The position numbers and the translations under genes are program-made. This document shows, in pieces, positions 1 to 8,490 of a DNA stretch of 29,422 nucleotides (within the stretch, counting starts at the first letter, position 1; each line of letters opens with the position of its first letter). The notes below the pieces were generated by a model. That model was not told the origin of the DNA. It worked only from the letters and a program-made list of their open reading frames with translations, and made no database searches. This DNA comes from Bacteroidaceae bacterium. GTDB lineage: Bacteria; Bacteroidota; Bacteroidia; Bacteroidales; Bacteroidaceae. The stretch covers positions 1 to 29,422 of the forward strand of contig CAADWS010000045.1 in the NCBI GenBank assembly GCA_900752815.1. The letters run 5' to 3'.

Positions 1-79
1 AACAGTCAGTACTTTCGTAAAAACTAAAGTACTGACAGAATTTTCTATCGGTACTTTAGGATTTTCTGTCAGTAGGATT
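1..79. repeat. Intergenic 21-bp-phased repeat element, copy A
   Basis: AT-rich element related to the copies at 8491-8578 and 22362-22445. Units beginning CT and ending GTA start at positions 24, 45 and 66, exactly 21 bp apart. An 11-bp perfect inverted repeat (GTCAGTACTTT, 5-15, with AAAGTACTGAC, 26-36) forms a hairpin at the left. A second pair is CTAAAGTAC (24-32) with GTACTTTAG (51-59). The element may continue left of the window. It lies beyond the terminator on the 3' side of the HAD hydrolase gene. Its function is unknown. Confidence 0.7.
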
Positions 80-190
80 GTGAAGACGTGATGCGGCAAT
101 AGCATACAATGAGTCTGCCCAGGGATAAATCATTATACCGAACTCACGTTCCGTAAGAAACGGCGCTTGATTTCTGAATGTAAAAAAACA

Positions 191-217
191 GCGGAAAGAA
201 AATATTTTTCTCTCCGC
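191..217 (-). terminator. Rho-independent terminator of the HAD hydrolase gene
   Basis: A 12-bp stem (191-202 with 206-217) has a 3-base loop and one position that is G-U in the minus-strand RNA. Read on the minus strand it is followed by a long T tract (A tract at plus 182-188). A T run at 223-228 on the plus strand could let it work in both directions. It sits 81 bp past the stop codon of the HAD gene. Confidence 0.75.
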
Positions 218-297
218 AAAGCTTTTTTCACTCGTCTGATGCAACGACCAGGCGTACGGCACTTACCGTTCTTTTCTTCTGTAACTTACCTCACATT

Positions 298-1044
298 TCA
301 TGCCTCCCCGGATGTCAGCGAATATGGTTTCAGAATATCCAAAAGCTGTTCTGACAAGCATTTCATGGAAGAAAACAGCAAATCAGCCCCTTCGCGCACC
401 AGAACGTCATCGGGTAGAGGCCCCGTATTGACGGCTACGGTAAAAACACGGGCGGCAACAGCGGCACATACTCCCAACGGTGCATTTTCAACCACAATGG
501 CTTCCCATGGCTTCACACCTGCGCGCTCAAGACCAAGCAAATAGGGTTCGGGATAGGGTTTGCCCCGCTTCACGTCTTTGCTCGACACGACCTCCTCGGC
601 CGTGAAACAACCGGGGAAATTGGTTTCCAGACGTTCAAGCAGCGAAGCCTGCCCACTTCCGGTCACCACCAAGGCCTTGAGACCGGCAGCTTTTACCTCT
701 GACAGCACGTCTTCAGCCCCGGGCATTTTGGGTGCTTCGGGCAATGCGTTGAAGGCCCTGCACTTCGCCTCGTATATGTGCTGAATTTCCTCCGGCGTTG
801 CATTCCGGCCCCAATAACGCTGTGTCAGAATATTGATAGTGGCCTCTCCTGTACGCCCTTCGTGCATATAGGCTTCTTCCGGCGACATGTCCAGTCCGAA
901 CTCGGTGCACACCCCCGACCAGGAACGCGAATGCAAGGGCATGGAATCAAAGAGAACGCCATCCATATCGAAAAGGACGGCCTTCGGGTGAAAGACGGAA
1001 AATCCGTTTTTCTTCAAATACTGTTGTTTGTTTTTGTCATACAT
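298..1044 (-). CDS. HAD-superfamily hydrolase, beta-phosphoglucomutase/phosphatase-like
   Basis: A 248-residue cytoplasmic HAD subfamily I enzyme, probably a sugar-phosphate phosphatase or phosphomutase; the substrate cannot be read from sequence. Motif I is FDMDGVLFDSM with nucleophile D26 and D28. The motif II region is VVTGSG, motif III lysine is in KRGKPYPEPY, and motif IV is VVENAPLGVCAA. An alpha-helical cap lies between motif I and motif II. The ATG at 1044 gives a roughly 20-residue lead before the fold, and no internal Met suits better. It lies 144 bp downstream of pgi on the same strand with no visible promoter of its own, so it is probably co-transcribed with pgi. That fits a role in sugar-phosphate housekeeping, but this is inference. 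Confidence 0.9.
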   Translation of the reverse strand: MYDKNKQQYLKKNGFSVFHPKAVLFDMDGVLFDSMPLHSRSWSGVCTEFGLDMSPEEAYMHEGRTGEATINILTQRYWGRNATPEEIQHIYEAKCRAFNALPEAPKMPGAEDVLSEVKAAGLKALVVTGSGQASLLERLETNFPGCFTAEEVVSSKDVKRGKPYPEPYLLGLERAGVKPWEAIVVENAPLGVCAAVAARVFTVAVNTGPLPDDVLVREGADLLFSSMKCLSEQLLDILKPYSLTSGEA

Positions 1045-1110
1045 ACGGCCTACTTCTTATTTGGAGAAGATGGCTGCTCAAGCCACCGTCTCCCTAAAAC
1101 AACAATGACC

Positions 1111-1133
1111 TGCGCCGGCAAGACACCGGCACA
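1111..1133 (-). terminator. Possible weak terminator/attenuator between pgi and the HAD gene
   Basis: An 8-bp stem (1111-1118 with 1126-1133) has one wobble pair and is followed on the minus strand by an imperfect T-rich stretch (GTTGTTTTA). It could partly end pgi transcripts. The missing uniform T tract keeps confidence low. Confidence 0.35.
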
Positions 1134-1188
1134 GGACATTCGTACAGACTAAAGGTTTTTCGCACCCTTGGCGAGAGAAATCCGGATA

Positions 1189-2532
1189 TTACAACCGTGC
1201 CTTGATGGCTTCGGTTTCCGCTTCATATCCGGGTTTTCCCAACAGGGCAAACATATTTTTCTTGTAGGCTTCCACTCCCGGCTGATCGAAGGGGTTGACA
1301 CCGAGCAACTGACCGGAAATGCCACATGCGCGTTCAAAGAAGTAAATGAGCTGTCCCAGATAATACTCATTGAGTTCGGGCATAACAACACGCAGGTTGG
1401 GCACACCTCCATCAACATGCGCCAGACGCGTACCCAATTCAGCCATCTTGTTCACGTGGTCCACGTGCTGACCTTCCAGGAAGTTCAGTCCGTCCAGATT
1501 CTCGTCATCATGCGGGAAGAGCACGGAGTGACGCGTCTTCTCAACCGAAACCACCGTCTCGAAAATGGTGCGCTCACCGCCCTGAATCCACTGTCCCATG
1601 GAATGAAGGTCGGTAGTCAGATCCACTGCAGCAGGGAAAATGCCCTTGCCATCCTTGCCCTCGCTTTCGCCATAGAGCTGCTTCCACCATTCGTTCATCA
1701 TGTGAAGTTTCGGCTGATAGTTAGCCAGGATTTCCACCTTCTTCCCGCTTTGGTAAAGCGCATTGCGTACAGTTGCATAAAGAGCGGAAATATTGTCGGA
1801 CATCGGCACATCCGTACCGGTAGCCTTTTCCATGTCGGCAGCTCCCTTTACCAACTGTTCTATATCGTAGCCGGCACACGCAATGGGCAAAAGCCCTACC
1901 GGTGTCAGCACGGAGAAACGCCCGCCCACATTGTCGGGAATGATGAAACTTTTGTATCCTTCCTTGTCGGCCGTCACACGTGCCGCACCTTTCTTCGCGT
2001 CGGTAATGGCCACGATAACCTTACGGGCCATCTCTATGCCGCGCTGCACTTCGCACTGCTTTTTCAACAGACGGAAGGCAAGTGCCGTCTCTGTCGTCGT
2101 ACCCGACTTGGAGATGTTGATCACACCGAATTTACGACCTTTCAGATATTCGCAGAGTTCAAAAAGATAATCCTCACCGATATTGTTACCGGCAAAAAGG
2201 ATGATGGGATTTTTTCCATCGTTGGTCAGCCACTCGAAAGAATTACCCAAAGCTTCAATAACGGCACGCGCACCGAGATAGCTACCGCCAATACCAGCCA
2301 CCACAATGGTGTCACAGTTTTCGCGAAGCACTTCCGCTGTCTGCTTCAGGTCGGCAATATGCTCAGCTGTGATGGAGGAAGGCAAGTGAAGCCATCCCAA
2401 AAAATCATTGCCTTTGCAAGTTCCGTTTTCCAAAGCCTCATTGGCCGCTTTCGCCTGTGCTTCGAGCGCTTCTACTGCACCGGCTGCCAGGAAACGGGAT
2501 GCCTGGCCGATTTCTAAGCGAATACTATTCAT
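1189..2532 (-). CDS. pgi: Glucose-6-phosphate isomerase
   Basis: Interconverts glucose 6-phosphate and fructose 6-phosphate in glycolysis and gluconeogenesis, in the cytoplasm. The protein has 447 residues, the short bacterial class rather than the roughly 550-residue enterobacterial/eukaryotic one. Visible signatures are the first SIS domain ([11 protein letters not shown], about 80-90; [12 protein letters not shown], about 139-150), the catalytic region QLYGES with E289, and the PGI signature [19 protein letters not shown] around 298-315 with H310. Near the C-terminus is [14 protein letters not shown] with the conserved lysine. The ATG at 2532 is preceded by a well-formed promoter at 2596-2627. 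The HAD gene follows in the same direction. From memory, pgi usually directly follows lysS-gpsA in Bacteroides; here those genes lie 17 kb away. Confidence 0.97.
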   Translation of the reverse strand: MNSIRLEIGQASRFLAAGAVEALEAQAKAANEALENGTCKGNDFLGWLHLPSSITAEHIADLKQTAEVLRENCDTIVVAGIGGSYLGARAVIEALGNSFEWLTNDGKNPIILFAGNNIGEDYLFELCEYLKGRKFGVINISKSGTTTETALAFRLLKKQCEVQRGIEMARKVIVAITDAKKGAARVTADKEGYKSFIIPDNVGGRFSVLTPVGLLPIACAGYDIEQLVKGAADMEKATGTDVPMSDNISALYATVRNALYQSGKKVEILANYQPKLHMMNEWWKQLYGESEGKDGKGIFPAAVDLTTDLHSMGQWIQGGERTIFETVVSVEKTRHSVLFPHDDENLDGLNFLEGQHVDHVNKMAELGTRLAHVDGGVPNLRVVMPELNEYYLGQLIYFFERACGISGQLLGVNPFDQPGVEAYKKNMFALLGKPGYEAETEAIKARL

Positions 2533-2595
2533 ATTTTCTGTCTATAAAATATTTAATTGTCTACATCAATAAATCCGACCCGCGAACGGGCATCG

Positions 2596-2627
2596 CAAAG
2601 GTAACGATTCCTATGCACACAGCCAAA
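2596..2627 (-). promoter_or_regulatory. Promoter of pgi (Bacteroidetes type)
   Basis: On the minus strand, TTTG (plus 2624-2627), 20 bases, then TACCTTTG (plus 2596-2603) matches the Bacteroidetes -33/-7 consensus. It gives an expected leader of roughly 55 nt before the pgi ATG. Confidence 0.75.
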
Positions 2628-2709
2628 AAAGCCATGGGAAAATGGAGAATCGCCCCCTCCCAGCCTTTCCGACACGAAAGGAGTTGCCGGCAGCACATCC
2701 GGTTGTCCG

Positions 2710-3183
2710 TCAACGGTCAAAAACCGCAACCAACCGTTCCAGCCACAAGCGGTCCGTTTCATCAAAAGTGGCCAGGTGTTCGCTGTCAATATCAAGTACC
2801 GCCAAGATGCGGCCCGCACGCCACACCGGCACCACGATTTCGCTGCGCGAAGCACTGCTGCAGGCAATATGTCCCGGAAAGAGTTCTACATCGGGCACAA
2901 CCAATGTCCGTTGTTCCTTCCAGGCCGAACCGCATACACCTCGCCCGCAGGCAATGCGGGTACAGGCCAGCGGGCCCTGAAAGGGTCCGAGCACCAAGGT
3001 TTCCTCCTGCACGCGGTAAAAACCTGTCCACCAGAAGCCAAAGGTTTCCTGTATCATGGCCGACACGTTGGCCATATTCGCGATGTCATCGCTCTCGTCG
3101 GCAGTCAGTGCCACCACCTGCTCCAAGAGCAGACGGTATTTCTCCTCCTTCGTGCCCGACGCTATTTTCAATTCTTCTGCCAT
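2710..3183 (-). CDS. msrC: Free methionine-(R)-sulfoxide reductase, GAF domain (fRMsr/MsrC type)
   Basis: Reduces free L-methionine-(R)-sulfoxide, repairing oxidised methionine in the cytoplasm. The protein is 157 residues, essentially one GAF domain. It carries the family's three redox cysteines at C74, C84 and C108, in ACTRIACGRGVCGSAW and HIACSSASRSEIVVP, followed by LAVLDIDSE. Substrate-pocket features (FWWTGFYR at about 50-57, LGPFQGP at 65-71) are also typical. I chose the ATG at 3183 because AGGAA lies just upstream on the minus strand and the protein then begins MAEELKIASG, as in relatives. The open frame runs further upstream without homology. It precedes pgi by 177 bp, but pgi has its own promoter. 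Confidence 0.92.
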   Translation of the reverse strand: MAEELKIASGTKEEKYRLLLEQVVALTADESDDIANMANVSAMIQETFGFWWTGFYRVQEETLVLGPFQGPLACTRIACGRGVCGSAWKEQRTLVVPDVELFPGHIACSSASRSEIVVPVWRAGRILAVLDIDSEHLATFDETDRLWLERLVAVFDR

Positions 3184-3315
3184 AATTTCCTGTTTCAAAA
3201 AATATACCATCCACGTTCGACGGCAATACCGGCCCGTATCCCTACTCGCCGGAACCCACTCAATGGATGACTGCCATAAGCCGCAACAGCTAAGCCGGCC
3301 CTTCATTTGACGCGG

Positions 3316-3323
3316 CAAACTTA
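3316..3323 (-). promoter_or_regulatory. Candidate -7 box for msrC
   Basis: TAAGTTTG on the minus strand fits TAnnTTTG. No clear -33 TTG was found at the usual spacing, so this is tentative. It would give a leader of about 125 nt. Confidence 0.35.
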
Positions 3324-3365
3324 CGAGTTTTTCCACCAAAAACGCCAGAATTCAGTGGGTTTTTC

Positions 3366-3373
3366 TAAATTTG
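3366..3373 (+). promoter_or_regulatory. Candidate -7 box for the nitroreductase gene
   Basis: TAAATTTG, 48 bp upstream of the ATG at 3422, fits TAnnTTTG. No convincing -33 element was seen. It is divergent from the msrC -7 box, about 43 bp away. Confidence 0.4.
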
Positions 3374-3421
3374 CAATCAATAAGAACCGAAAAAAACATT
3401 TTTCCTATATCTTTTTTATTT

Positions 3422-3946
3422 ATGAATGCCATTATCGAAAACATCAAAACACGCCGCAGCATACGTAAGTTCAAGTCCGACATGGTTCCACAGGAACTGA
3501 TTGACCAGATTATCGAAGCCGGCACTTATGCAGCGTCGGGCCACGACCGCCAGCCGTGGGCCATCATAGCCGTTACCAACAAAGAAGTGCGCGACCGCCT
3601 TTCAGCCATTAATGCCAGCTTCTTTGACATGCCTGTCAAAGATCCCTTCTACGGCGCACCGGTAATTATCATCGTACTGGCCAAGCCCACTACTCCTACT
3701 TATATCCCCGACGGTTCACTCGTCATCGGCAACATGATGCTGGCAGCCCATAGTTTGGGACTGGGGTCGTGCTGGATCAACCGCGCCCGCCAGGAGTTCG
3801 AGCTGCCCGAATGGAAAGAATGGCTGAAGGAAATCGGTGTAGAAGGGGAATATGAAGGTATCGGACACTGCGCCATCGGCTACATAGACGGTCCTGCCCC
3901 TGAGGCCCGTCCACGCAAAGCCGGACGCGTATTCTATGTCAAATAA
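3422..3946 (+). CDS. Nitroreductase-family FMN-dependent oxidoreductase
   Basis: A 174-residue NAD(P)H:FMN oxidoreductase of the nitroreductase superfamily; the physiological substrate is unknown. The N-terminal FMN-phosphate motif RRSIRKF is at about 11-17. SGHDRQPW near 40-47 and the GLGSCWIN segment near 115 are further flavin-site features. The C-terminal basic stretch (ARPRKAGRVFY) is typical of the short family members. The ATG at 3422 places RRSIRKF at the usual distance; the upstream in-frame extension is AT-rich and non-homologous. It is monocistronic, facing the yfcE-like gene, with a long hairpin between them. Confidence 0.92.
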   Translation: MNAIIENIKTRRSIRKFKSDMVPQELIDQIIEAGTYAASGHDRQPWAIIAVTNKEVRDRLSAINASFFDMPVKDPFYGAPVIIIVLAKPTTPTYIPDGSLVIGNMMLAAHSLGLGSCWINRARQEFELPEWKEWLKEIGVEGEYEGIGHCAIGYIDGPAPEARPRKAGRVFYVK

Positions 3947-3984
3947 AAAGACTTCCCCTTTTTTATTATAAGGAAGCCCGTCCA

Positions 3985-4035
3985 GCAAACCCTGCCGGCA
4001 GAAGCCCCGATGGAGCATCCGCCGGCAGGGTTTGC
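3985..4035. terminator. Hairpin between convergent nitroreductase and YfcE-like genes
   Basis: A 15-bp perfect GC-rich inverted repeat (3985-3999 with 4021-4035) has a 21-nt loop. No adjacent T tract is present on either strand, so it is not a textbook intrinsic terminator. Its position between two converging stop codons still suggests termination or 3'-end protection for both. Confidence 0.5.
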
Positions 4036-4048
4036 CGTATATGCCCCG

Positions 4049-4594
4049 TCAGAAAGCGGCCGCAGCCCACTCTGTTCCGTCGAGCAGATGCAATGACACC
4101 CGCCCTTCTTCATAGAGAGCGAACGTAGGCGGATTGCCTCCCTTGGGAAACGTAGGAGAACCAGTATTGCAAATCAGCGGACGGCCAGCGGTTTTCGGCG
4201 TAATGTGCGGCAAATGTGTATGCCCGTAGAAAAAGGCATCCACCCCAGCCTTTGGCAACCGCTCCTCATTATATATATGTCCGTGCGTCAGGAAAAGCCG
4301 ACGCCCGCCATCCACTAGCATTACGTAATCCGTAAGAACCGGGAAATCCAGCAGCATCTGGTCCACTTCCGAATCACAATTTCCGCGTAATGCCACCACG
4401 TGGTCGGCCATCGCATTCAACCGCTGCGCAATCGCCAACGGGTCAAGCCCCTCGGGCAAGCCGTTGCGCGGCCCATAGTTCAACACATCGCCCAGCAGGC
4501 ACAACATTTCACAGCCCCATCTTTCATAATGCTCAAGCACCTTTTCCAGTGCCGGCAGCGAACCGTGAATATCAGATACAATCAGATATTTCAT
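4049..4594 (-). CDS. yfcE: Metallophosphodiesterase, YfcE/MJ0936 family
   Basis: A cytoplasmic calcineurin-like phosphodiesterase of 181 residues, close in length and motif order to E. coli YfcE. Metal ligands are visible in order: D8 and H10 (SDIHGS), D36 (LLGDVLNYGPRN), GNCD at 71-74, H104 (THGH), and H125/H127 (YGHTHLP). The C-terminal GSPTFPKGGNP block is also as in YfcE. The natural substrate is not established for the family. Starts at 4594, 4600 and 4615 are all in frame; I prefer 4594 because MKYLIVSDIHG aligns with relatives. Its promoter is carried by a copy of the dispersed promoter repeat at 4721-4799, leaving a leader of about 120 nt. Confidence 0.92.
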   Translation of the reverse strand: MKYLIVSDIHGSLPALEKVLEHYERWGCEMLCLLGDVLNYGPRNGLPEGLDPLAIAQRLNAMADHVVALRGNCDSEVDQMLLDFPVLTDYVMLVDGGRRLFLTHGHIYNEERLPKAGVDAFFYGHTHLPHITPKTAGRPLICNTGSPTFPKGGNPPTFALYEEGRVSLHLLDGTEWAAAAF

Positions 4595-4720
4595 ACCCAT
4601 TAATTTTATCAGCATTCATAAGACCGGAGAAAACATGCGGCCATGCCGTCAAAGAGTTTCAGGCACGTACGAACAAGGCATGACATCCCATCTTCGCGCC
4701 TCGCCCTCTCCAGTCGCTTG

Positions 4721-4799
4721 CAAAGATAGTGAAAGGTGAGAGCAATGACAAGATGAAAACAAAGTTTTCAGGCTTGGTATGGCCGAGCCACCCCCATCC
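4721..4799 (-). repeat. Dispersed promoter-bearing repeat, copy 1 (drives the yfcE-like gene)
   Basis: Related over about 80 bp to 9334-9412 and 12733-12840. On the minus strand it holds a small GAAAAC/GTTTTC-like palindrome, then CTTG (plus 4749-4752), 20 bases, and TATCTTTG (plus 4721-4728). That is a complete Bacteroidetes promoter pointing at the yfcE-like gene. Confidence 0.75.
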
Positions 4800-4860
4800 A
4801 CATCACATATTCTTCTGAATATAGCCAAGAAAATAAGAATACCGAATCATTATTTTTCCG

Positions 4861-4868
4861 TAATTTTG
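4861..4868 (+). promoter_or_regulatory. Candidate -7 box for the GSCFA gene
   Basis: TAATTTTG, 26 bp before the GSCFA start codon, fits TAnnTTTG, but no TTG is seen at -33. A good ribosome site (AAAGGA, 4883-4888) lies five bases before the ATG at 4894 and supports that start. Confidence 0.4.
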
Positions 4869-4893
4869 CGGCACAATTCAGAAAAGGAATAAA

Positions 4894-5865
4894 ATGGAAT
4901 TCCGAACCATCGTACAGCTGCCGGCCCGCCGCCTGCAGCTCACGCCCGCATCGCGGGTAGTACTTATCGGCTCCTGCTTCGCCGAGCACATAGGCCGCCG
5001 AATGGCCGGGAGTCTTCCGGCCGGCCATGTCGCCGTCAATCCCAACGGCGTGCTCTACAATCCCGGCAGCATCTTCACGGCCATCCGCCTGCTGCTCGGT
5101 CACGCCGAAGACTGCCGGCACAACCCGCTTTTTGAAGGCCCCGACGGACTCTGGCGCCACTGGCTCTACGCCGGCGAATTTGCCGCCGCCACACGCGAAG
5201 CCTGCCTTGAAGGCATTCTGCAACGCCGAAAGGAGGCACAGAACGTCCTGAACCAGGCGGAAGCCCTTTTCATCACCCTCAGCACCGACCGGGGCTACTT
5301 CCTTTCGCCCGACTGTTCCCGCTCCTCGCTTGTGGCCAACTGCCACAAGCAACCCCAACAACGCTTTACCTCGGCAACACTGCCCTTCGATGCGCTGCTT
5401 GACGAAGGGAACGCCTTGCTGAACGAGCTGGCCGAACAATTTCCCGCTCTGCAAATCATCTTTACTGTAAGTCCTTACCGCTACCGCAAATACGGCCTCC
5501 ACGAGAGCCAGCTGAGCAAAGCCCGGCTCCTGCATGCCATCGACCTCTGGTGCGCGGAACACTCCACCGCCGGCTATTTTCCAGCCTATGAAATCGTAGT
5601 CGACGAATTGCGCGACTACCGTTTTTATGCCCCCGACATGCTCCACCCTTCCGACCAGGCCGTCGACTATGTGTGGGAACGTTTCCGCGAATGGGCCTTC
5701 ACCCCGCTGCTCTGCCAGTATGCCGACGAGCAGGGTGCACTGCTGCGCGATTTCGCACACCGCCCTCTCCACCCGGAATCGGACAGTGCGCGCCGCTTCG
5801 CCCGCCAATGCGAAGAAAGGAAAGCCGCCTTCCTGCACAAATGGCAGCAGGAACCACCCGTATAG
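4894..5865 (+). CDS. GSCFA domain-containing protein (SGNH-like hydrolase)
   Basis: A 323-residue GSCFA-family protein with no signal peptide seen. The naming motif GSCFAE is at 26-31 with S27 as the likely nucleophile. SPYRYRKYGLHESQLSKA lies mid-protein, and APDMLHPSDQA contains D248 and H251, the spacing of an SGNH-type Asp-His pair. SGNH-fold relatives are esterases or acyltransferases, but the family's reaction is not defined. A clear ribosome site precedes the ATG. The MurF-Alr gene starts 75 bp downstream on the same strand. This pairing suggests co-transcription and a link to cell-wall or surface-glycan modification, which is inference from neighbourhood only. Confidence 0.92.
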   Translation: MEFRTIVQLPARRLQLTPASRVVLIGSCFAEHIGRRMAGSLPAGHVAVNPNGVLYNPGSIFTAIRLLLGHAEDCRHNPLFEGPDGLWRHWLYAGEFAAATREACLEGILQRRKEAQNVLNQAEALFITLSTDRGYFLSPDCSRSSLVANCHKQPQQRFTSATLPFDALLDEGNALLNELAEQFPALQIIFTVSPYRYRKYGLHESQLSKARLLHAIDLWCAEHSTAGYFPAYEIVVDELRDYRFYAPDMLHPSDQAVDYVWERFREWAFTPLLCQYADEQGALLRDFAHRPLHPESDSARRFARQCEERKAAFLHKWQQEPPV

Positions 5866-5939
5866 GCCGCCACACCCGTCACAGCCTACGGCCTTTCACA
5901 CTTTCAGAAACATTTTTCCGACTGAAAAAGATATACACC

Positions 5940-8456
5940 ATGCATTATTCCATTGAGGAAATCACCACTCTCACCGGTGCGCACCGTTTCGGCCACGCAA
6001 GAGCCGAAATCGGCTGGCTTCTGACCGACAGCCGTTCCCTGGCTTTTCCGGAAAGCAGCCTGTTTTTTGCCCTCCGTTCCCGCCTGGGCGACGGGCACAA
6101 GTACATCCCCGACCTCTACCGCCGAGGTGTGCGCAACTTTGTAGTCGACACTCTTCCTGAAGCTGCCGAATCTCTGTATGCCGACGCCAATTTCCTGTTG
6201 GTTGTCAGCCCGCTTCAGGCGCTGCAACGCCTGGCCGAACGCCATCGCGAAGCCTTCAGTCTGCCCGTCATCGGCATCACGGGCTCGAACGGCAAAACCA
6301 TCGTCAAGGAATGGCTCTACCAGTTACTGGCCCCGAGCATGACCGTGACACGCTCGCCCCGTTCGTACAACTCTCAAATCGGTGTTCCCCTCTCCGTTTG
6401 GCTGCTCCATGCACAAAGCGAAATCGCCATCTTCGAAGCAGGAATTTCCCGCCCCGGCGAAATGCCGGCGCTGCGTGCCATCATCCAGCCCACCATCGGC
6501 ATCATGACCAACGTCGGTACGGCACATCAGGAAAATTTCTCCAGCATGGAGGAAAAGTGCCTGGAAAAACTCTCCCTCTTCGACGACTGTGAAGCGCTCG
6601 TTTACAAAGCCGACGACGACACCATCAAGACCTGCCTGCCCCGCGCCGCTTTCCACGGACATCTGCTGGGATGGTCCTGTCAACAGGCCGACGCCCCCCT
6701 CTACATCAGCCGGATGCAGCGCAACGACGCCTTCACTCATATTGACTACATCTACCACGGACCCGAAGGGCACGACGCCACCATCGGCGCTGCAGACCTT
6801 CCCTTCACCGACGATGCCTCCGTGGAAAACGCCATCCACTGCCTGGCTGCCGCCCTCTACTGCCATCTGCCCGCCGGCGAACTGGCCGAACGGATGCGGC
6901 GACTGGAGCCGGTGGCCATGCGTCTGGAAGTGAAGCAGGGAGTGCGCGGCTGCATCCTCATCAACGACAGTTACAACTCCGACGTCAATTCGCTCGACAT
7001 CGCCCTCGACTTCATGCACCGCCGGCACTTTGCCGCCGACAGTCAGCAGCCCGACCAGTTGCCCCGAACGGCACAGACGCTCATTCTCAGCGACATTCTG
7101 CAGAGCGGCATTCCGGCAACGGAACTTTACCGCCGTGTGGCTGAAATGGTGACAGGGCGCGGCGTCACCCATCTCATCGGTGTGGGATCGGAAATATCGG
7201 CGGCGCACAGCCTTTTCAACGTAAAGAAACATTTCTTCAGCGACACGGCTGCACTGCTGCAAAGCGGACTGCTCGACACGCTGCACGACGAAACCGTACT
7301 GATAAAAGGTGCGCGGCCTTTCAACTTTGAACAGATTGCCGCCCAACTCTCCCTCCGTGCACATGCCACCACGCTGGAAGTGAACCTGGAAGCCCTGGCC
7401 GACAATGTAGCCTACTACCGCTCCTTCCTCCAGCCCTCCACCAAAATGGTATGCATGGTCAAGGCATCGGCCTATGGTGCCGGCAGCATCGAAATCGCCC
7501 GGACGCTACAGGACCGCGGCGTTGACTATCTGGCCGTAGCCGTGGCCGATGAAGGAGCCGAACTGCGCCGCGCCGGCATCACGTCGGGAATACTCATCAT
7601 GAACCCAGAGGAAGGAGCCTTCAACACACTGTTCGAATACAACCTTGAGCCCGAAGTCTACAGTTTCCGCCTGCTGGAAGCTCTGATACGGGCCGCAGAA
7701 AAGGAAGGCATACAAAGTTTCCCCGTGCACATCAAGCTGGACACCGGCATGCATCGCCTGGGTTTCCATCCGCTGACCGAAATGCCGCAACTCATCGACC
7801 GCCTGCGCCATCAGGATGCCCTTCTGCCACGCTCCGTCTTCTCCCACTTTGTGGGTAGCGACAGCCCCGACTTCGACAGTTTCTCCGACCGCCAGTTCCG
7901 TCTCTTCGACGATGCGTCACGCCAGTTGCAGGCCGCCTTCCCCCACCATCATCTGTTGCGGCACATCTGCAACTCCGCCGGCATCGAACGGTTCCCCGAA
8001 CGGCATCTCGACATGGTGCGTCTCGGACTGGGCCTCTACGGCATCGACCCCATAGACAACCGCACGCTCCACAATGTGGCGTCGCTGCGCACCACCATTC
8101 TGCAAATCCGCGACGTTCCGGCCGGCGAAAGCATCGGCTATTCACGACGCACCTTCACCGAGCGCCCATCGCGCATCGCCGCCATCCCCATTGGCTATGC
8201 CGACGGCCTCAACCGCCATCTCGGCAACCGCCGCGGCTACTGCCTGGTGAACGGCCGTCCGGCTCCATACATGGGAAACATCTGCATGGACGTATGCATG
8301 ATTGACGTCACCGACATCCCCTGTCGCGAAGGCGACCCGGTGGAAATTTTCGGCAACCACCTGCCCGTTGCCCAACTGGCTGAATGGCTCGACACCATCC
8401 CCTACGAGATTCTCACCTCCGTTTCCGAACGGGTCAAGAGAGTTTATTTCCAGTAA
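5940..8456 (+). CDS. murF-alr: Bifunctional MurF (UDP-MurNAc-tripeptide:D-Ala-D-Ala ligase) / alanine racemase fusion
   Basis: An 838-residue fusion covering two steps of peptidoglycan precursor synthesis: racemising L-Ala to D-Ala, and adding D-Ala-D-Ala to the UDP-MurNAc-tripeptide. The N-terminal MurF part (about 1-455) has the ATP loop GITGSNGKT (112-120), FEAGISRPGEM (about 165-175), the MTNVGTAHQENF region (about 189-200) and NDSYNSD. The C-terminal Alr part (about 470-838) has the PLP lysine K508 in MVKASAYGAGS and the catalytic tyrosine Y753 in GYADG, then MGNICMDVCMIDVTD. The motif residues I checked in both halves look intact. The start MHYSIEE follows the upstream gene by 75 bp; a longer frame upstream overlaps the GSCFA gene and lacks homology. 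Such fusions are usual in Bacteroidetes. The D-Ala-D-Ala ligase is not in this window. Confidence 0.96.
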   Translation: MHYSIEEITTLTGAHRFGHARAEIGWLLTDSRSLAFPESSLFFALRSRLGDGHKYIPDLYRRGVRNFVVDTLPEAAESLYADANFLLVVSPLQALQRLAERHREAFSLPVIGITGSNGKTIVKEWLYQLLAPSMTVTRSPRSYNSQIGVPLSVWLLHAQSEIAIFEAGISRPGEMPALRAIIQPTIGIMTNVGTAHQENFSSMEEKCLEKLSLFDDCEALVYKADDDTIKTCLPRAAFHGHLLGWSCQQADAPLYISRMQRNDAFTHIDYIYHGPEGHDATIGAADLPFTDDASVENAIHCLAAALYCHLPAGELAERMRRLEPVAMRLEVKQGVRGCILINDSYNSDVNSLDIALDFMHRRHFAADSQQPDQLPRTAQTLILSDILQSGIPATELYRRVAEMVTGRGVTHLIGVGSEISAAHSLFNVKKHFFSDTAALLQSGLLDTLHDETVLIKGARPFNFEQIAAQLSLRAHATTLEVNLEALADNVAYYRSFLQPSTKMVCMVKASAYGAGSIEIARTLQDRGVDYLAVAVADEGAELRRAGITSGILIMNPEEGAFNTLFEYNLEPEVYSFRLLEALIRAAEKEGIQSFPVHIKLDTGMHRLGFHPLTEMPQLIDRLRHQDALLPRSVFSHFVGSDSPDFDSFSDRQFRLFDDASRQLQAAFPHHHLLRHICNSAGIERFPERHLDMVRLGLGLYGIDPIDNRTLHNVASLRTTILQIRDVPAGESIGYSRRTFTERPSRIAAIPIGYADGLNRHLGNRRGYCLVNGRPAPYMGNICMDVCMIDVTDIPCREGDPVEIFGNHLPVAQLAEWLDTIPYEILTSVSERVKRVYFQ

Positions 8457-8490
8457 CGGCCCTGCCGAACAGCAGAAGCCGTTGCCGGCA

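Noticed and set aside
1..79. CRISPR array, suggested by regularly spaced repeats
   Set aside because: The 21-bp period has no separate unique spacers, units are imperfect, inverted arms dominate, and no cas gene is nearby.
1168..2517. 449-codon plus-strand open frame opposite pgi
   Set aside because: Antisense shadow of pgi; no recognisable domain and no plus-strand promoter or ribosome site.
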